DNA of 64,000 nt, taken from IMG/VR virus record IMGVR_UViG_3300042197_003251, positions 17,018 through 81,017 of that record; one strand, given 5' to 3'. Under the pieces are notes generated by a model that was given only the letters and a program-made list of their open reading frames with translations, was not told the DNA's origin and did no database searches. This document shows, piece after piece, positions 14,412-22,872 of this stretch. How positions within the stretch are numbered: the stretch's first letter is position 1; the number at the start of each line of letters is the position of its first letter. The position numbers and the translations under genes are program-made. Origin of the DNA: a virus.

Positions 14412-15535
14412 TGTTGTGCGTAGGTAGTTCCCCAATTTGTAATAATTTGTTGGTACATATCTTCACCAACCTCTTTTCCAGGTATGCTCCAATCAGTTCC
14501 TTCTCTACCTTCTCTATATCTGTAAGAATAATTTGGCCATTTATCATAAAAAGCCTGACAATTTTCTTTATCTTTTCCTGAAGTTTCATACTGAAAACAT
14601 TTCATTGCGCCACCTGCAAATTCTCCAGTTCCAAGTTCAGCTTGACTTCCAGTCCAAACAATTCCTCTTTTGGTATCCGATGGAGGTATAGGAATCCATC
14701 TTGTGGTTCCTTTAACAACATTATCACCATTATTAGAATAATACAAAGCCTTCCAACCATTATTTGGGCACATATATACACCGTTCGTTTGAGTGTAAAA
14801 TCCACTAACACAAAACTCAACAAATCCTATATTAGGGAGATTACCTATCGGTAATACTCTATATGGTTGGAATGATATATCTCTTCTTGTCTCAATATTT
14901 ACATCACCTTTTGCACTTATTCTTATTTTTACAAATTGATAAGGTTGATATTGGGGTTCGGTGCTTTTATTTGTACCAGGAATATATTCAGGTCCTTGAT
15001 GAGCCCCTGTTATATCTTCAGAGTATTTTACTTGAGATTGTAATTCAGGGTCCAAAATGGTATCTAAATATGTTTTTATCACATTATTTCCTGTGTTTGC
15101 TCTTTTTTTAGCCAATTCAGTATTAAAAGTTTTTCTTTCTTCATCTGTTTTTCCAGGACCTGATTTAGAACTCCCTGCAATTACTGTTACTGAAATCTCA
15201 GCACCCAAAAAATCCGTACCATCAAACCAATTTTTAATTTTAGTTTCATCTTCTTCTGAAAGTTTGACGTATTTATCTTCGAATTTACCAGGGTCAAACT
15301 CAACATTAAGATTTACTAATAAATCTGGTTTTTTTACTTTTTTTACTGATAATATTTTACCATCCTCAGTCATTGATTCTCCAGGTTGGAGTTTTGGTGG
15401 CTCGTGTTTTTCCAATAAAACTTTTCGGATTTTATTTTCTAAAGTCTCAAAATAATTATTTTCATTTCTAACACTTTCATGAAGTGTTAATATTTGACTT
15501 TTTTCTGATTCTGAAATATATGTTCTGTTATTCAT
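14408..15535 (-). CDS. OmpA-like domain protein with packaging-type leader
   Basis: A 375-residue protein beginning with YISESEKSQILTLHES; the LHE at 18-20 is a candidate cleavage site. Residues about 80-180 have an OmpA-C-like pattern: NLNVEFDPGKFEDKYVKLSE, ISVTVIAGSSKSGPG, and NTELAKKRANTGNNVIKTYL. This fold binds peptidoglycan non-covalently. The C-terminal half (residues 225-375) is rich in Trp, Tyr, Gly and Cys and was not recognised. The next gene upstream encodes a second OmpA-like protein, 9 nt away. I infer virion proteins that engage the cell wall during entry. Confidence 0.65.
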   Translation of the reverse strand: MNNRTYISESEKSQILTLHESVRNENNYFETLENKIRKVLLEKHEPPKLQPGESMTEDGKILSVKKVKKPDLLVNLNVEFDPGKFEDKYVKLSEEDETKIKNWFDGTDFLGAEISVTVIAGSSKSGPGKTDEERKTFNTELAKKRANTGNNVIKTYLDTILDPELQSQVKYSEDITGAHQGPEYIPGTNKSTEPQYQPYQFVKIRISAKGDVNIETRRDISFQPYRVLPIGNLPNIGFVEFCVSGFYTQTNGVYMCPNNGWKALYYSNNGDNVVKGTTRWIPIPPSDTKRGIVWTGSQAELGTGEFAGGAMKCFQYETSGKDKENCQAFYDKWPNYSYRYREGREGTDWSIPGKEVGEDMYQQIITNWGTTYAQQ

Positions 15536-15544
15536 AACTTTTTA

Positions 15545-16090
15545 TTATTTTGGTAATTGAAAATTAACTTTAACCCACTGGTCCTGTAAATACTTTGGGT
15601 CATCTGGATTTCCTTCGTATGGTATTTTTCCCTCCTCATATCTACCAGAAAATCCAGTAAAATTACTATCATCAATTAAATTATTTCTTTCGAGTTCCGA
15701 TTTTATATAATCTCTAATGTTACTCAATCTTTTTTTTGCATAACCCCATCTATCAACACCTTTAGCCGCAGGAATTAATGATTCAGAAGCAACAGTACCG
15801 AAACCCATAATTTTTTTATTTTTACTTTTTAAGTAATTTATAATACCCTTTACAAATTCATCAAACTCATTTTTGTTAGTTATTGAATTCACATCGGTTT
15901 TACCCTTTTCAAAAAAAAATTGGTTTTTCAAATTAGGTAAAACTTCGTGGTGCGTTTTTGTGAATTGTTGACTCATACTCACTTCAGCTTCTGGTTCAGT
16001 TCCCTCAACCTCGAAAAGATAATTTCTTTTAGTTGCATTTATATGCATTTTAAGTATTCTTTCTCTTTCCTCATTCAAGATTTTGAGCAT
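15545..16090 (-). CDS. short OmpA-like domain protein with packaging-type leader
   Basis: A 181-residue protein. The leader (MLKILNEERERILKMH...YLFE) offers LNE at 5-7 and LFE at 25-27. The domain starts NQFFFEKGKTDVNS and continues IMGFGTVASESLIPAAKG with RWGYAKKRLSNIRDYI, the order of strand, loop and arginine helix seen in OmpA-C domains. It is first in a two-gene unit with the larger OmpA-like gene, behind a TATTTATA box 15 nt before the ATG. Confidence 0.65.
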   Translation of the reverse strand: MLKILNEERERILKMHINATKRNYLFEVEGTEPEAEVSMSQQFTKTHHEVLPNLKNQFFFEKGKTDVNSITNKNEFDEFVKGIINYLKSKNKKIMGFGTVASESLIPAAKGVDRWGYAKKRLSNIRDYIKSELERNNLIDDSNFTGFSGRYEEGKIPYEGNPDDPKYLQDQWVKVNFQLPK

Positions 16091-16105
16091 AATCTAATTT
16101 TATAA

Positions 16106-16113
16106 TATAAATA
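16106..16113 (-). promoter_or_regulatory. TATTTATA box
   Basis: Copy of the recurring motif 15 nt before the ATG at 16090, just after the methyltransferase terminator. Confidence 0.45.
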
Positions 16114-16123
16114 CTTTATATAA

Positions 16124-16147
16124 TAAAAAAGGAGGTCATTGACCCCC
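16124..16147 (-). terminator. rho-independent terminator at the end of the methyltransferase gene
   Basis: On the minus strand GGGGGTC-AAT-GACCTCC (one G-U pair) is followed by TTTTTTATT. The stop codon of the methyltransferase lies inside the stem. Confidence 0.75.
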
Positions 16148-17005
16148 ATTTTCAAATACTATTTCTTGTTGTTTCTTTTTATCCACAAAGGCTTGTATTC
16201 TTTCCCTAGCAATTTCTGTGTAGTTTGGACTGAGTTCAATTCCAATCCATCTTCTTTCTAATATCTCGGCAGCAACACAACTTGTTCCACTTCCATTGAA
16301 TGGGTCAAGAATAACGTCATTTTTATAACTCAATATCTTAATCGCCTTTGTTGGAATATCCATACTAAAAGTTGCCTTGGTTAGTGGTCTACTATCATTA
16401 AGATATTTCCACTGCCCAAATACCAGTTCCATAAATTCTTTCTTGTCTTCTTCCTGATAAACTACTTTGGTTTTAAATGTTCCATCCTCCTGTTCTACTT
16501 GTGTTGGAACTCCTTTCCATTGCGGTTCACCTTTAACTTTTTTGATGTGGTGTTTTTTGTATGCAAGAATTACACATTCCTTTGGGTTATAAATATAAGG
16601 GCTAGACGGACTCATCCACGAACCCCAAGCCGTTGTCTTACTTCTATGGGGACTATCTTCTTCCAAATCCACAATACCAAAGAATTTGAAACCAATTTGT
16701 TTCATTACCTGATAAACTTCGGAAACCAAAAATATTCTTCCACCTTTTTCTTGTCTATTAATCTCGTAAGGAATGTTTAATGCGATACGACCATCATCTT
16801 TTAAAACTCTAAAGGCTTGAGTCATCCAATTACGAGTGAAGTCCAAGTATTGGTCTATCTCCATATCATCATCATGAACATCGTATTTAATATTAACTCC
16901 ATAAGGTGGTGATGTGACAATCAAATCAATAAATGAATTGGGCATTTCCTTCATTACCTCAATGCAGTTACCATTGAGTATTTTACCTACGTAATTTTCA
17001 ATCAT
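16136..17005 (-). CDS. DNA methyltransferase (beta-class, TSPPY)
   Basis: A 289-residue amino-methyltransferase. Motif IV comes first, DLIVTSPPYGVNIKYD (near residue 30), and the SAM-binding motif I comes late, ILDPFNGSGTSCVAAEI (near 240), the beta-class order. SPPY is typical of N4-cytosine or N6-adenine enzymes; the target cannot be told. No cognate restriction gene was seen, so it probably protects phage DNA. It overlaps the DUF3310 gene by 4 nt. Confidence 0.92.
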   Translation of the reverse strand: MIENYVGKILNGNCIEVMKEMPNSFIDLIVTSPPYGVNIKYDVHDDDMEIDQYLDFTRNWMTQAFRVLKDDGRIALNIPYEINRQEKGGRIFLVSEVYQVMKQIGFKFFGIVDLEEDSPHRSKTTAWGSWMSPSSPYIYNPKECVILAYKKHHIKKVKGEPQWKGVPTQVEQEDGTFKTKVVYQEEDKKEFMELVFGQWKYLNDSRPLTKATFSMDIPTKAIKILSYKNDVILDPFNGSGTSCVAAEILERRWIGIELSPNYTEIARERIQAFVDKKKQQEIVFENGGQ

Positions 17006-17232
17006 TTTTTTTCTAAATTTTGTATTTTTCTATCAAGGTACCATGCCGCTTTTTTTAAATCCTGTAATTCTTTATCGGCATCTTTCTTACCCGCTCTTGC
17101 AACATACTTAACCACATTGAATAAGTATGCGTCTTTATCTAATGACCAAGCCTCGCATACCTTAACGACCTCGTAAACATTCTCCTCTCCGCCATAATGG
17201 TCAGGATGATTTACCATTTCTTTATTTTGCAT
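17002..17232 (-). CDS. DUF3310 protein
   Basis: A 76-residue protein with the DUF3310 pattern VNHPDHYGG...YEVVKVCEAW, then NVVKYVARAGKKD and LKKAAWYLDRKIQ. The family is widespread in phages and sometimes labelled nucleotide-kinase-like, though activity is not well shown. It is the first gene of a pair with the methyltransferase. Confidence 0.88.
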   Translation of the reverse strand: MQNKEMVNHPDHYGGEENVYEVVKVCEAWSLDKDAYLFNVVKYVARAGKKDADKELQDLKKAAWYLDRKIQNLEKK

Positions 17233-17299
17233 AATTTTAAAATTTTAAAAGTAAGTGATGTGCTTTTGGACTCATTTACACCATAATTAACTTTGGCTT

Positions 17300-17479
17300 T
17301 CACTTACTTTTTTGTACGTAATACCCACTTTCTTTTTCAACAATTAGTTCATCTTCAATCATTTCATTTAAGATTTCTTTGGTTTGAAACAGAGTTAATT
17401 TTGTTATGTTCTCTGAAATAAAAGAAATGTGAAGAGGACTTCTTAATTTAGCTAATAGGGTTTGTTTTAAGGAATTCAT
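17300..17479 (-). CDS. small winged-helix-like protein
   Basis: A 59-residue protein beginning MNSLKQTLLAKLRSPLHISF. The order helix, helix (LFQTKEILNEMIEDELI) and a final hairpin (VEKESGYYV) looks like a minimal winged helix, so DNA binding is possible. It overlaps the previous small gene by 32 nt. Confidence 0.5.
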   Translation of the reverse strand: MNSLKQTLLAKLRSPLHISFISENITKLTLFQTKEILNEMIEDELIVEKESGYYVQKSK

Positions 17480-17615
17480 CTTTTAAAGTTTCAAATTCTT
17501 TTTCTACTTCTTCGTCTGAAAAATTTATTGATTCAGCTCTCAAATATAATTCAATTATCGCGGGATGTGATTTTAATTCCTCAATAACTGCTTTATTTAC
17601 CAATTTTTTATTCAT
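17448..17615 (-). CDS. small acidic helical protein
   Basis: A 55-residue protein beginning MNKKLVNKAVIEELKSHP. It is probably two helices with an acidic second half. Its ATG overlaps the stop of the gene at 17608 (ATGAATAA), and it overlaps the next small gene at its end; this tight packing is the main support. Confidence 0.5.
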   Translation of the reverse strand: MNKKLVNKAVIEELKSHPAIIELYLRAESINFSDEEVEKEFETLKDEFLKTNPIS

Positions 17616-18378
17616 TATTTTGTTTTTTTAAATTTTCAATTGTTTTTCTTTGTATTAAATAACTCAATACTTTTCTTTTTGATGCGGGTATTAACGAAGC
17701 TTCAAAAGGAAAATCATAAGTTGCCGTTATAAGAAAAACTGGTAATTTTTTTCTTCCATCGTGAAGTTCTATCAATGTATTAATATCGTCCAAATTTTCG
17801 GGAATGTCAAGTTTTGTCAAATTCATTTTTGTGTCAATTGTCAACCTGTCCCTTTTTTCAATATCATATATCCATAAATGATTTTCTTTTCCTTTTTTCA
17901 TATGGATAAAACCTGAATTAAGATTGAAATTCTTTTCGTTCTTGGTAATTTGAACTGATATTGAATCGTAAATAATTGTATAGACTGATTTTACGATGTT
18001 GAAATAATTTAATATTTTTTGTCCAGCAAATTTAACTATCTCATTAAATTCATCAAACTCTTTTTCTGATTTTATCTCTAAAGGTTTATATTTTAATTCT
18101 GATATCAAAATTTCATCATCAATATTTTGAAATACTTTGGTAAAGTATAAAGATTTAAATTCATTTGATATTGATTGAAGATTTGCCAAATGAAGTGAAA
18201 TTTCTGTGTATATTGGGTAAATTTCAAACTTCTCTATCTTTTTGTCGGCGTATTGAAGAAAATCATAAAGAAGGTATTGTTTATGCTCAAAATCAATTGG
18301 TTCGGATAAAATCCAATTTGTTTCAAGTTTAAACATTGGTTTTTCTTTCTTTTTTCTATTTTTTTCAGTTGTCACCAT
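17608..18378 (-). CDS. unknown protein
   Basis: A 256-residue protein that I do not recognise. A basic N-terminus (KNRKKKEKP) precedes a mixed alpha/beta body rich in Ile, Lys and Glu, with the block TIDTKMNLTKLDIPENLDD near residue 180 and IPASKRKVLSYLIQRKTI near the end. It starts on the last base of the upstream gene's stop, so the two are co-transcribed and probably coupled. Confidence 0.6.
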   Translation of the reverse strand: MVTTEKNRKKKEKPMFKLETNWILSEPIDFEHKQYLLYDFLQYADKKIEKFEIYPIYTEISLHLANLQSISNEFKSLYFTKVFQNIDDEILISELKYKPLEIKSEKEFDEFNEIVKFAGQKILNYFNIVKSVYTIIYDSISVQITKNEKNFNLNSGFIHMKKGKENHLWIYDIEKRDRLTIDTKMNLTKLDIPENLDDINTLIELHDGRKKLPVFLITATYDFPFEASLIPASKRKVLSYLIQRKTIENLKKQNNE

Positions 18379-19709
18379 TAATTGTGTCTAAATATATAAT
18401 AATCTTCTCCATTAAATTCAATAGTGTCATAATCACTATTGTAACTTGACATTTGACCATAATCTTCGTTTCTCATAAGATAATTGGTTAGTTCATCTTT
18501 GTCAACATATTTTTTTATATCATACCCCATATTACTTAAAAATTCATCGTAATTGTCAACATAGTAATCTACAGTTTCTTCAACTTTTTCATCAATCGCA
18601 TCTTCACTATAATCTCCATCAGGTGAGTCTTTAATTTCATCAATTTCAACTTCTATTTCTGAAATTCTATCTGTTGTTTCATCATATTCTTCATCTTCTG
18701 GATTCATTCCTTCCAATTTTTCTTCAAGTTGTGATTTTTCTGTTTCAAGATTATTTATTTCTTCTTCTTGGGCTCCACTTAATTCTTTATCTTCATCACT
18801 TAAATAAGCTTCAGGATTGTCCCTAACATCATTTTCATAAACGTCTTCAATATCACTTCTTAATTCATCCATATCTATACAATCTTCAATAACGTGTCTA
18901 TTAAATGCTTCTAAACCAACATCGTCAATATATTGTCTCCAATAGTCCTTAAAAGCGACATCAACTTCATTTGAATTGGCAATAAAATATTCTTCACCTT
19001 CTGAATCTGTAATCATTGATTTAAAAGCGGCAAGACCATACATTTCACCATCAGGAATTAAATCATAAACATCCCCATAATCTTTATCGTTTAATTCATC
19101 TATTTGACTTTCAATTTGATTTATTTGTCTTTCTATTTCATCGTATTCATCTCCAACACTATCAAGTTGTTCTTGTCTAATTTCAAGTTCAGATTTTCTA
19201 TTTTCAAGTTCATCAATTCTTTCTTGTAAATCTTTGGGTCTTAATTCAACTCCGTCTCTATTTTTTAAGTATTCAAAAAGAGCATGAGCCTTTGCATTAT
19301 AACCATCAGATAAATCATCCCAATCACCATCCTCTCTTCTTGATTGTGCAAGTGCTTTTATTTGCGCCTCTTCTTTAGCTTTCTTAATTCTCCATCTTTT
19401 TGAGTTATAATCAGAAACATATCCAGTTGTTTCAATTCCTTCCAAAGAAGCAATTTCTGTCCCTGAAATATCAAGCCTTCCAGTAACTTTAACTATTGGT
19501 CCTAAATTTTGAATTTTTGGGTATAATGATAAGTCAAGAGGTCCGTTAACAACTAATTTTTTTCCCCTGAATTTTGGTATTCTTGAAAGTCCATTTAAAT
19601 TACCTGACATTAATTTTAAGAATTCTAACACTTCATCTTGAGTAATGAATGCATAATCTTCTTCGGATTGTTCTTTTAATATTTTTGATACCAAATTAAT
19701 TAAGTTCAT
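18378..19709 (-). CDS. acidic coiled-coil protein with LRR-like start and leader
   Basis: A 443-residue protein. The leader MNLINLVSKILKEQ has LKE at 11-13. Residues 45-100 look like short leucine-rich turns (LVVNGPLDLSLYPKIQNLG, VKVTGRLDISGTEIASL). Two long coiled coils follow (about 160-200 and 295-345). The rest is very acidic, with DVYENDVRDN. A segment EEYFIANSN...FKDYWRQ...DVYENDV weakly resembles one in the gene at 20178-21599 (NDYYLQLDE...FETSWRN...DVYDDLV). I infer an internal or virion protein; no family was recognised. Confidence 0.6.
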   Translation of the reverse strand: MNLINLVSKILKEQSEEDYAFITQDEVLEFLKLMSGNLNGLSRIPKFRGKKLVVNGPLDLSLYPKIQNLGPIVKVTGRLDISGTEIASLEGIETTGYVSDYNSKRWRIKKAKEEAQIKALAQSRREDGDWDDLSDGYNAKAHALFEYLKNRDGVELRPKDLQERIDELENRKSELEIRQEQLDSVGDEYDEIERQINQIESQIDELNDKDYGDVYDLIPDGEMYGLAAFKSMITDSEGEEYFIANSNEVDVAFKDYWRQYIDDVGLEAFNRHVIEDCIDMDELRSDIEDVYENDVRDNPEAYLSDEDKELSGAQEEEINNLETEKSQLEEKLEGMNPEDEEYDETTDRISEIEVEIDEIKDSPDGDYSEDAIDEKVEETVDYYVDNYDEFLSNMGYDIKKYVDKDELTNYLMRNEDYGQMSSYNSDYDTIEFNGEDYYIFRHN

Positions 19710-19723
19710 GAAACACTTTTACT

Positions 19724-19731
19724 TATAAATA
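19724..19731 (-). promoter_or_regulatory. TATTTATA box
   Basis: Copy of the recurring motif 14 nt before the ATG at 19709. Confidence 0.45.
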
Positions 19732-19775
19732 TGCAAAAATAAGATATACTATTTCCTTTTGAAACTTTAATTAAA

Positions 19776-19794
19776 ATATTTATCAGTAATAAAC
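19776..19794 (+). promoter_or_regulatory. extended TATTTAT box of the first microprotein unit
   Basis: ATATTTATCAGTAATAAAC matches 17 of 19 bases of the sequence at 20022-20040. Both lie 18-20 nt before the ATG of a Gly/Cys microprotein, which supports a promoter role. Confidence 0.5.
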
Positions 19795-19814
19795 TAAACT
19801 AAAAATTAAACAAA

Positions 19815-19964
19815 ATGGCAGGATGTGGGTGCAAGAACAACCAAAAAACTGAGCCTGTTAACGTTCAGACAAGTGAGGCTCAAAAATCACAGCAAAATGA
19901 ATCAGTTCAAAAAGCTGTTCAGCAGACTATTGAGAAATATTATAAACAAAAAACAAAAGGTTAA
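19815..19964 (+). CDS. GCGC-motif microprotein
   Basis: A 49-residue protein beginning MAGCGCKNNQKTEP and continuing as a Gln/Lys/Ser-rich helical tail (QKAVQQTIEKYYKQKTKG). The two cysteines in GCGC could bind metal or take a modification. The gene is a complete unit with an upstream box at 19776-19794 and its own terminator (19995-20021). The next unit encodes a 15-residue peptide with the same GCGC motif. Confidence 0.6.
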   Translation: MAGCGCKNNQKTEPVNVQTSEAQKSQQNESVQKAVQQTIEKYYKQKTKG

Positions 19965-19994
19965 AACTTTTGTTATATTTCCGACTAGTCAATT

Positions 19995-20021
19995 AAAAGG
20001 GGGATTATTTCCCCTTTTTTT
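19995..20021 (+). terminator. terminator of the first microprotein unit
   Basis: AAAAGGGG, loop GATTATTT, CCCCTTTTTTT. It is almost identical to the hairpin at 20138-20164. Confidence 0.85.
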
Positions 20022-20040
20022 ATATTTATAGGTAATAAAC
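20022..20040 (+). promoter_or_regulatory. extended TATTTATA box of the second microprotein unit
   Basis: ATATTTATAGGTAATAAAC, 18 nt before the ATG at 20059 and directly after a terminator, as expected of a promoter. Confidence 0.5.
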
Positions 20041-20058
20041 CATTTAAAAAATAGTACT

Positions 20059-20106
20059 ATGAAAAACGGTGGTGGTAATGGCGGTGGTTGTGGATGCGGT
20101 AAGTAA
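20059..20106 (+). CDS. 15-residue Gly/Cys peptide
   Basis: The frame reads MKNGGGNGGGCGCGK and then a stop. It lies between its own upstream box and a strong terminator, and shares GCGC with the 49-residue protein in the unit before it. This layout makes a real peptide more likely than chance, but translation is unproven; the unit could also make a small RNA. Confidence 0.45.
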   Translation: MKNGGGNGGGCGCGK

Positions 20107-20137
20107 TCCTAACTACAAAAAAATTAATCTAGATTGT

Positions 20138-20164
20138 AAAGGGGGGAATATTTCCCCCTTTTTT
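20138..20164 (+). terminator. terminator of the second microprotein unit
   Basis: AAAGGGGGG, loop AATATTT, CCCCCTTTTTT. Confidence 0.85.
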
Positions 20165-20166
20165 AG

Positions 20167-20174
20167 TATTTATA
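20167..20174 (+). promoter_or_regulatory. TATTTATA box
   Basis: It lies between a terminator and the ATG at 20178, only 3 nt before it. If it is a -7 element the mRNA would be leaderless. Confidence 0.35.
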
Positions 20175-20177
20175 TAT

Positions 20178-21599
20178 ATGGATTTGCAGACAGGTGACTA
20201 CATAATTGTAAGAGATTGGGACAAAAACAATTTTTTTCGTAATAAGTATTATAAAGATTTAGAAAATAAACCAACAAGAGTTTGGGATTGGGGTGACGGA
20301 AGAATTTTTATTGCTCATCCTCATTTAGATTTAGTAGAATTACACGATGATGTAGTTTATGATAAAATTATAAACACCGATGATTTACCCGACCACAAGG
20401 GATATAAAAATAAAGTAAAGGAATTTAGCAAACTCACAACGGGTCAAGATATTAAAAGTGAAAAACCTTTATTGAAATTTTTGAAAAAAAAATCTTTAAA
20501 AGAAGAACAAGAAAAAACTTTATCTAAAAATGATGAAAAAATTATTAACTTAATTGGTTCAATAGAAAATGGTGAATTTGAAGTTGGGTATTTAGATAAA
20601 ATGTTTGGAAGTTTAGATAATTTTATTAATCTATTGAAAAAAAGAAATCTTTTAGAATATATTAATCCATATGATTCAGCATATGAAGAAATTCAAAATA
20701 AATTATTTTACGAAATTTACTTTAATGATAATAATTTTGTATGGGAATTAGTTGATAAATTTATGTCTGACGCGATTAAAATTGGAAATGACTATTACCT
20801 ACAATTAGATGAAGATGATTTATCTGATTTTTTTGAAACTTCTTGGAGGAACGATGTAAGTAAAGAATCAATAAAACAAATTTTAAGTGGTGAATACAAT
20901 TTTGATTTTTGGGATTTAGATGCAAATGAATACGAAGATGTATATGACGATTTGGTCCCTGAAAATAAAAAAATTGTGGATAATGTAATAGTTTCTGAAT
21001 TGAAAAACATAAAAAAACTTGATGTTACTTCAAAAACTCCAAGTTTAATTGATAAAATTGCTTTAGAGCAGGGAAATGAAGGTGAAATTCAGTTAAATGA
21101 TGATGTAATTTCCAGATTAATGGATGATGATGAATGTATTGAATACTTAATAATGGAAGAATTTCCTGATGATATAAAGTCAAATTTATATAGTCTATAT
21201 AGTAGTTGTTATAGTGGCACATTATATGATGAGTGGTATGATGATTTGATGAACGAGCTTGAAGGTTACATTATTGACTCTAGAAATGCTGAAGATTTTT
21301 CTTATGAAAAAGAAACTTGGGATAAAGAAGGTAAAAGAATTAAAAAAACTTTTTATGCTAGAAGGTATAAAGCAACAAATTGTATTTATGACATAATATC
21401 TGGTTGGCTTTATGATAATAAAGATAAAAATGGATATTCCCAAAATTCTTTAGACTACTTTGGTAGTATTGCTCAAGTATTAAAAGATTCCACAGAATAT
21501 GGCTCAAAGGATAAATTAAGAGTCCCGAATTTGAGCGATTATCCGGACCATACAAAAGTAGATAATTGTATGAATGAAAATGTTGGTGATTATTTTTGA
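20178..21599 (+). CDS. large acidic unknown protein
   Basis: A 473-residue protein that I do not recognise. The N-terminal 70 residues (GDYIIVRDWDKNNFFRNKYY, WDWGDGRIFIAHPHLD) look like a small beta domain. The rest is acidic and helical with several DDL/DEL patches. One segment (NDYYLQLDE, ETSWRN, EYEDVYDDLVPEN) weakly resembles the leader protein at 18378-19709. It may be another virion-associated protein, but it lacks an L/I-x-E leader. Confidence 0.55.
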   Translation: MDLQTGDYIIVRDWDKNNFFRNKYYKDLENKPTRVWDWGDGRIFIAHPHLDLVELHDDVVYDKIINTDDLPDHKGYKNKVKEFSKLTTGQDIKSEKPLLKFLKKKSLKEEQEKTLSKNDEKIINLIGSIENGEFEVGYLDKMFGSLDNFINLLKKRNLLEYINPYDSAYEEIQNKLFYEIYFNDNNFVWELVDKFMSDAIKIGNDYYLQLDEDDLSDFFETSWRNDVSKESIKQILSGEYNFDFWDLDANEYEDVYDDLVPENKKIVDNVIVSELKNIKKLDVTSKTPSLIDKIALEQGNEGEIQLNDDVISRLMDDDECIEYLIMEEFPDDIKSNLYSLYSSCYSGTLYDEWYDDLMNELEGYIIDSRNAEDFSYEKETWDKEGKRIKKTFYARRYKATNCIYDIISGWLYDNKDKNGYSQNSLDYFGSIAQVLKDSTEYGSKDKLRVPNLSDYPDHTKVDNCMNENVGDYF

Positions 21600-21640
21600 A
21601 ATTAGTTTATAAATAAAAATTTAATTACTAAATTTGTTAT

Positions 21641-22348
21641 ATGAAAAGATATAAACTCAATACAAGGCAAGGTATGTGTAACTTTTTTGCCGAATATGTT
21701 TCTAATGAAATTAGTGAAAATGGAAAATATGATACTGTAATTTCAGTTTCAGATTGTGAATCATTACTTTTGATAAAAGGATATACAAGTAAAGAAGAAG
21801 CAAGAGATGTTAAAGAAATAGTAAATAAATTTATATCAAATTATTCGGTTGAATTTGATTTTGTTGACTTAACAAAAATTAGTACCATTGACATGGTTAC
21901 CTTTAATGAATCAAAAAAGTTTAAAAATAAAAAGTTAGATTTTAGATTTGATAGAGATGTTAGTCATCCCAAGTATAATCTTAATATGGTTAATTTACCG
22001 ATTATAACATCCGAGTTTCCTTATGGATTTTCTAAAAACTATTTAAAAAACTTATACTTTTATTTGGAGCATATTCTTTATAACGCTCAATCGCATTTTA
22101 TATACAATTTTATTGAGTTGTCGGTTGAAGAAGATGGTGATGGAAATGTTGAAATAACAAATATTATAACTGACTCTGTGTATAACCCTCAGAAATTAAA
22201 GTCAATTATTTATGACAATTTCCAAATGAACGTTAAAGAAATTTCACGAACACTTGAAAATCATAACATAGTTCATGACTTGCTATATTCACTCAATAAC
22301 TCGCCTTGGTTGTTTAAAAAAGAAAATTCGGAATTTTTGGTTGTTTAA
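21641..22348 (+). CDS. unknown protein
   Basis: A 235-residue protein that I do not recognise. It starts MKRYKLNTRQGMCNFFAEYV and is mixed alpha/beta, with a KGYTSKEEARDVKEIVNKFI helix and the block PIITSEFPYGFSKNYLKNLY near the middle. It ends 4 nt into the convergent gene. Confidence 0.55.
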   Translation: MKRYKLNTRQGMCNFFAEYVSNEISENGKYDTVISVSDCESLLLIKGYTSKEEARDVKEIVNKFISNYSVEFDFVDLTKISTIDMVTFNESKKFKNKKLDFRFDRDVSHPKYNLNMVNLPIITSEFPYGFSKNYLKNLYFYLEHILYNAQSHFIYNFIELSVEEDGDGNVEITNIITDSVYNPQKLKSIIYDNFQMNVKEISRTLENHNIVHDLLYSLNNSPWLFKKENSEFLVV

Positions 22349-22872
22349 ACTCTTTTTGAGTGTCCAACCACCTGGTAGAAATCTTTTTTCCCGTCGCAAT
22401 AGTCTTCCATAAACTTTAGAAGATTTTTAAACATAAACGCTCCAGACGTTCTTTTTTCGCAACGAATAAAAAGTTCAATAAATGCGGATAATGTTTCAAC
22501 AGAATAACCTCCATCGTTATTCATTTCTTCATATTCCGTAAGATGTTTTTTGTTGTAAATAAGTTTATAAGAATTTCTTTCCTCCTGTGTTTCAAAAGGA
22601 AATATTGTGTCGTAAATTTCAATCCATTCTTTAATGTATTTGCCGACAAGTATTGGTTGTTTTTGTGATTTTAAAAGTAAATCAACAATCCAATGAGTAT
22701 GTGATGGAGCCCTTAATCTTTTATTTTTTTCCTTATACTTTAAAATGAAATCCAAATCCGGTCTTTCACCTCGTCCACCCTGATAAATGGCAACAACGAC
22801 CCCATCTTCCATTAACCAATGATTGACGGGTTCGTGTCTTGTGCCTTTCTTATTGAAGATTAATTCCTTCAA
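22345..22872 (-). CDS. unknown protein
   Basis: A 175-residue protein, basic and Trp/Tyr-containing, with PVNHWLMEDGVVVAIYQGGR near the start and RAPSHTHWIVDLLLKSQKQP in the middle. No family was recognised. It is last in a three-gene run after thioredoxin and glutaredoxin, with a 4-nt overlap. Confidence 0.55.
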   Translation of the reverse strand: MKELIFNKKGTRHEPVNHWLMEDGVVVAIYQGGRGERPDLDFILKYKEKNKRLRAPSHTHWIVDLLLKSQKQPILVGKYIKEWIEIYDTIFPFETQEERNSYKLIYNKKHLTEYEEMNNDGGYSVETLSAFIELFIRCEKRTSGAFMFKNLLKFMEDYCDGKKDFYQVVGHSKRV

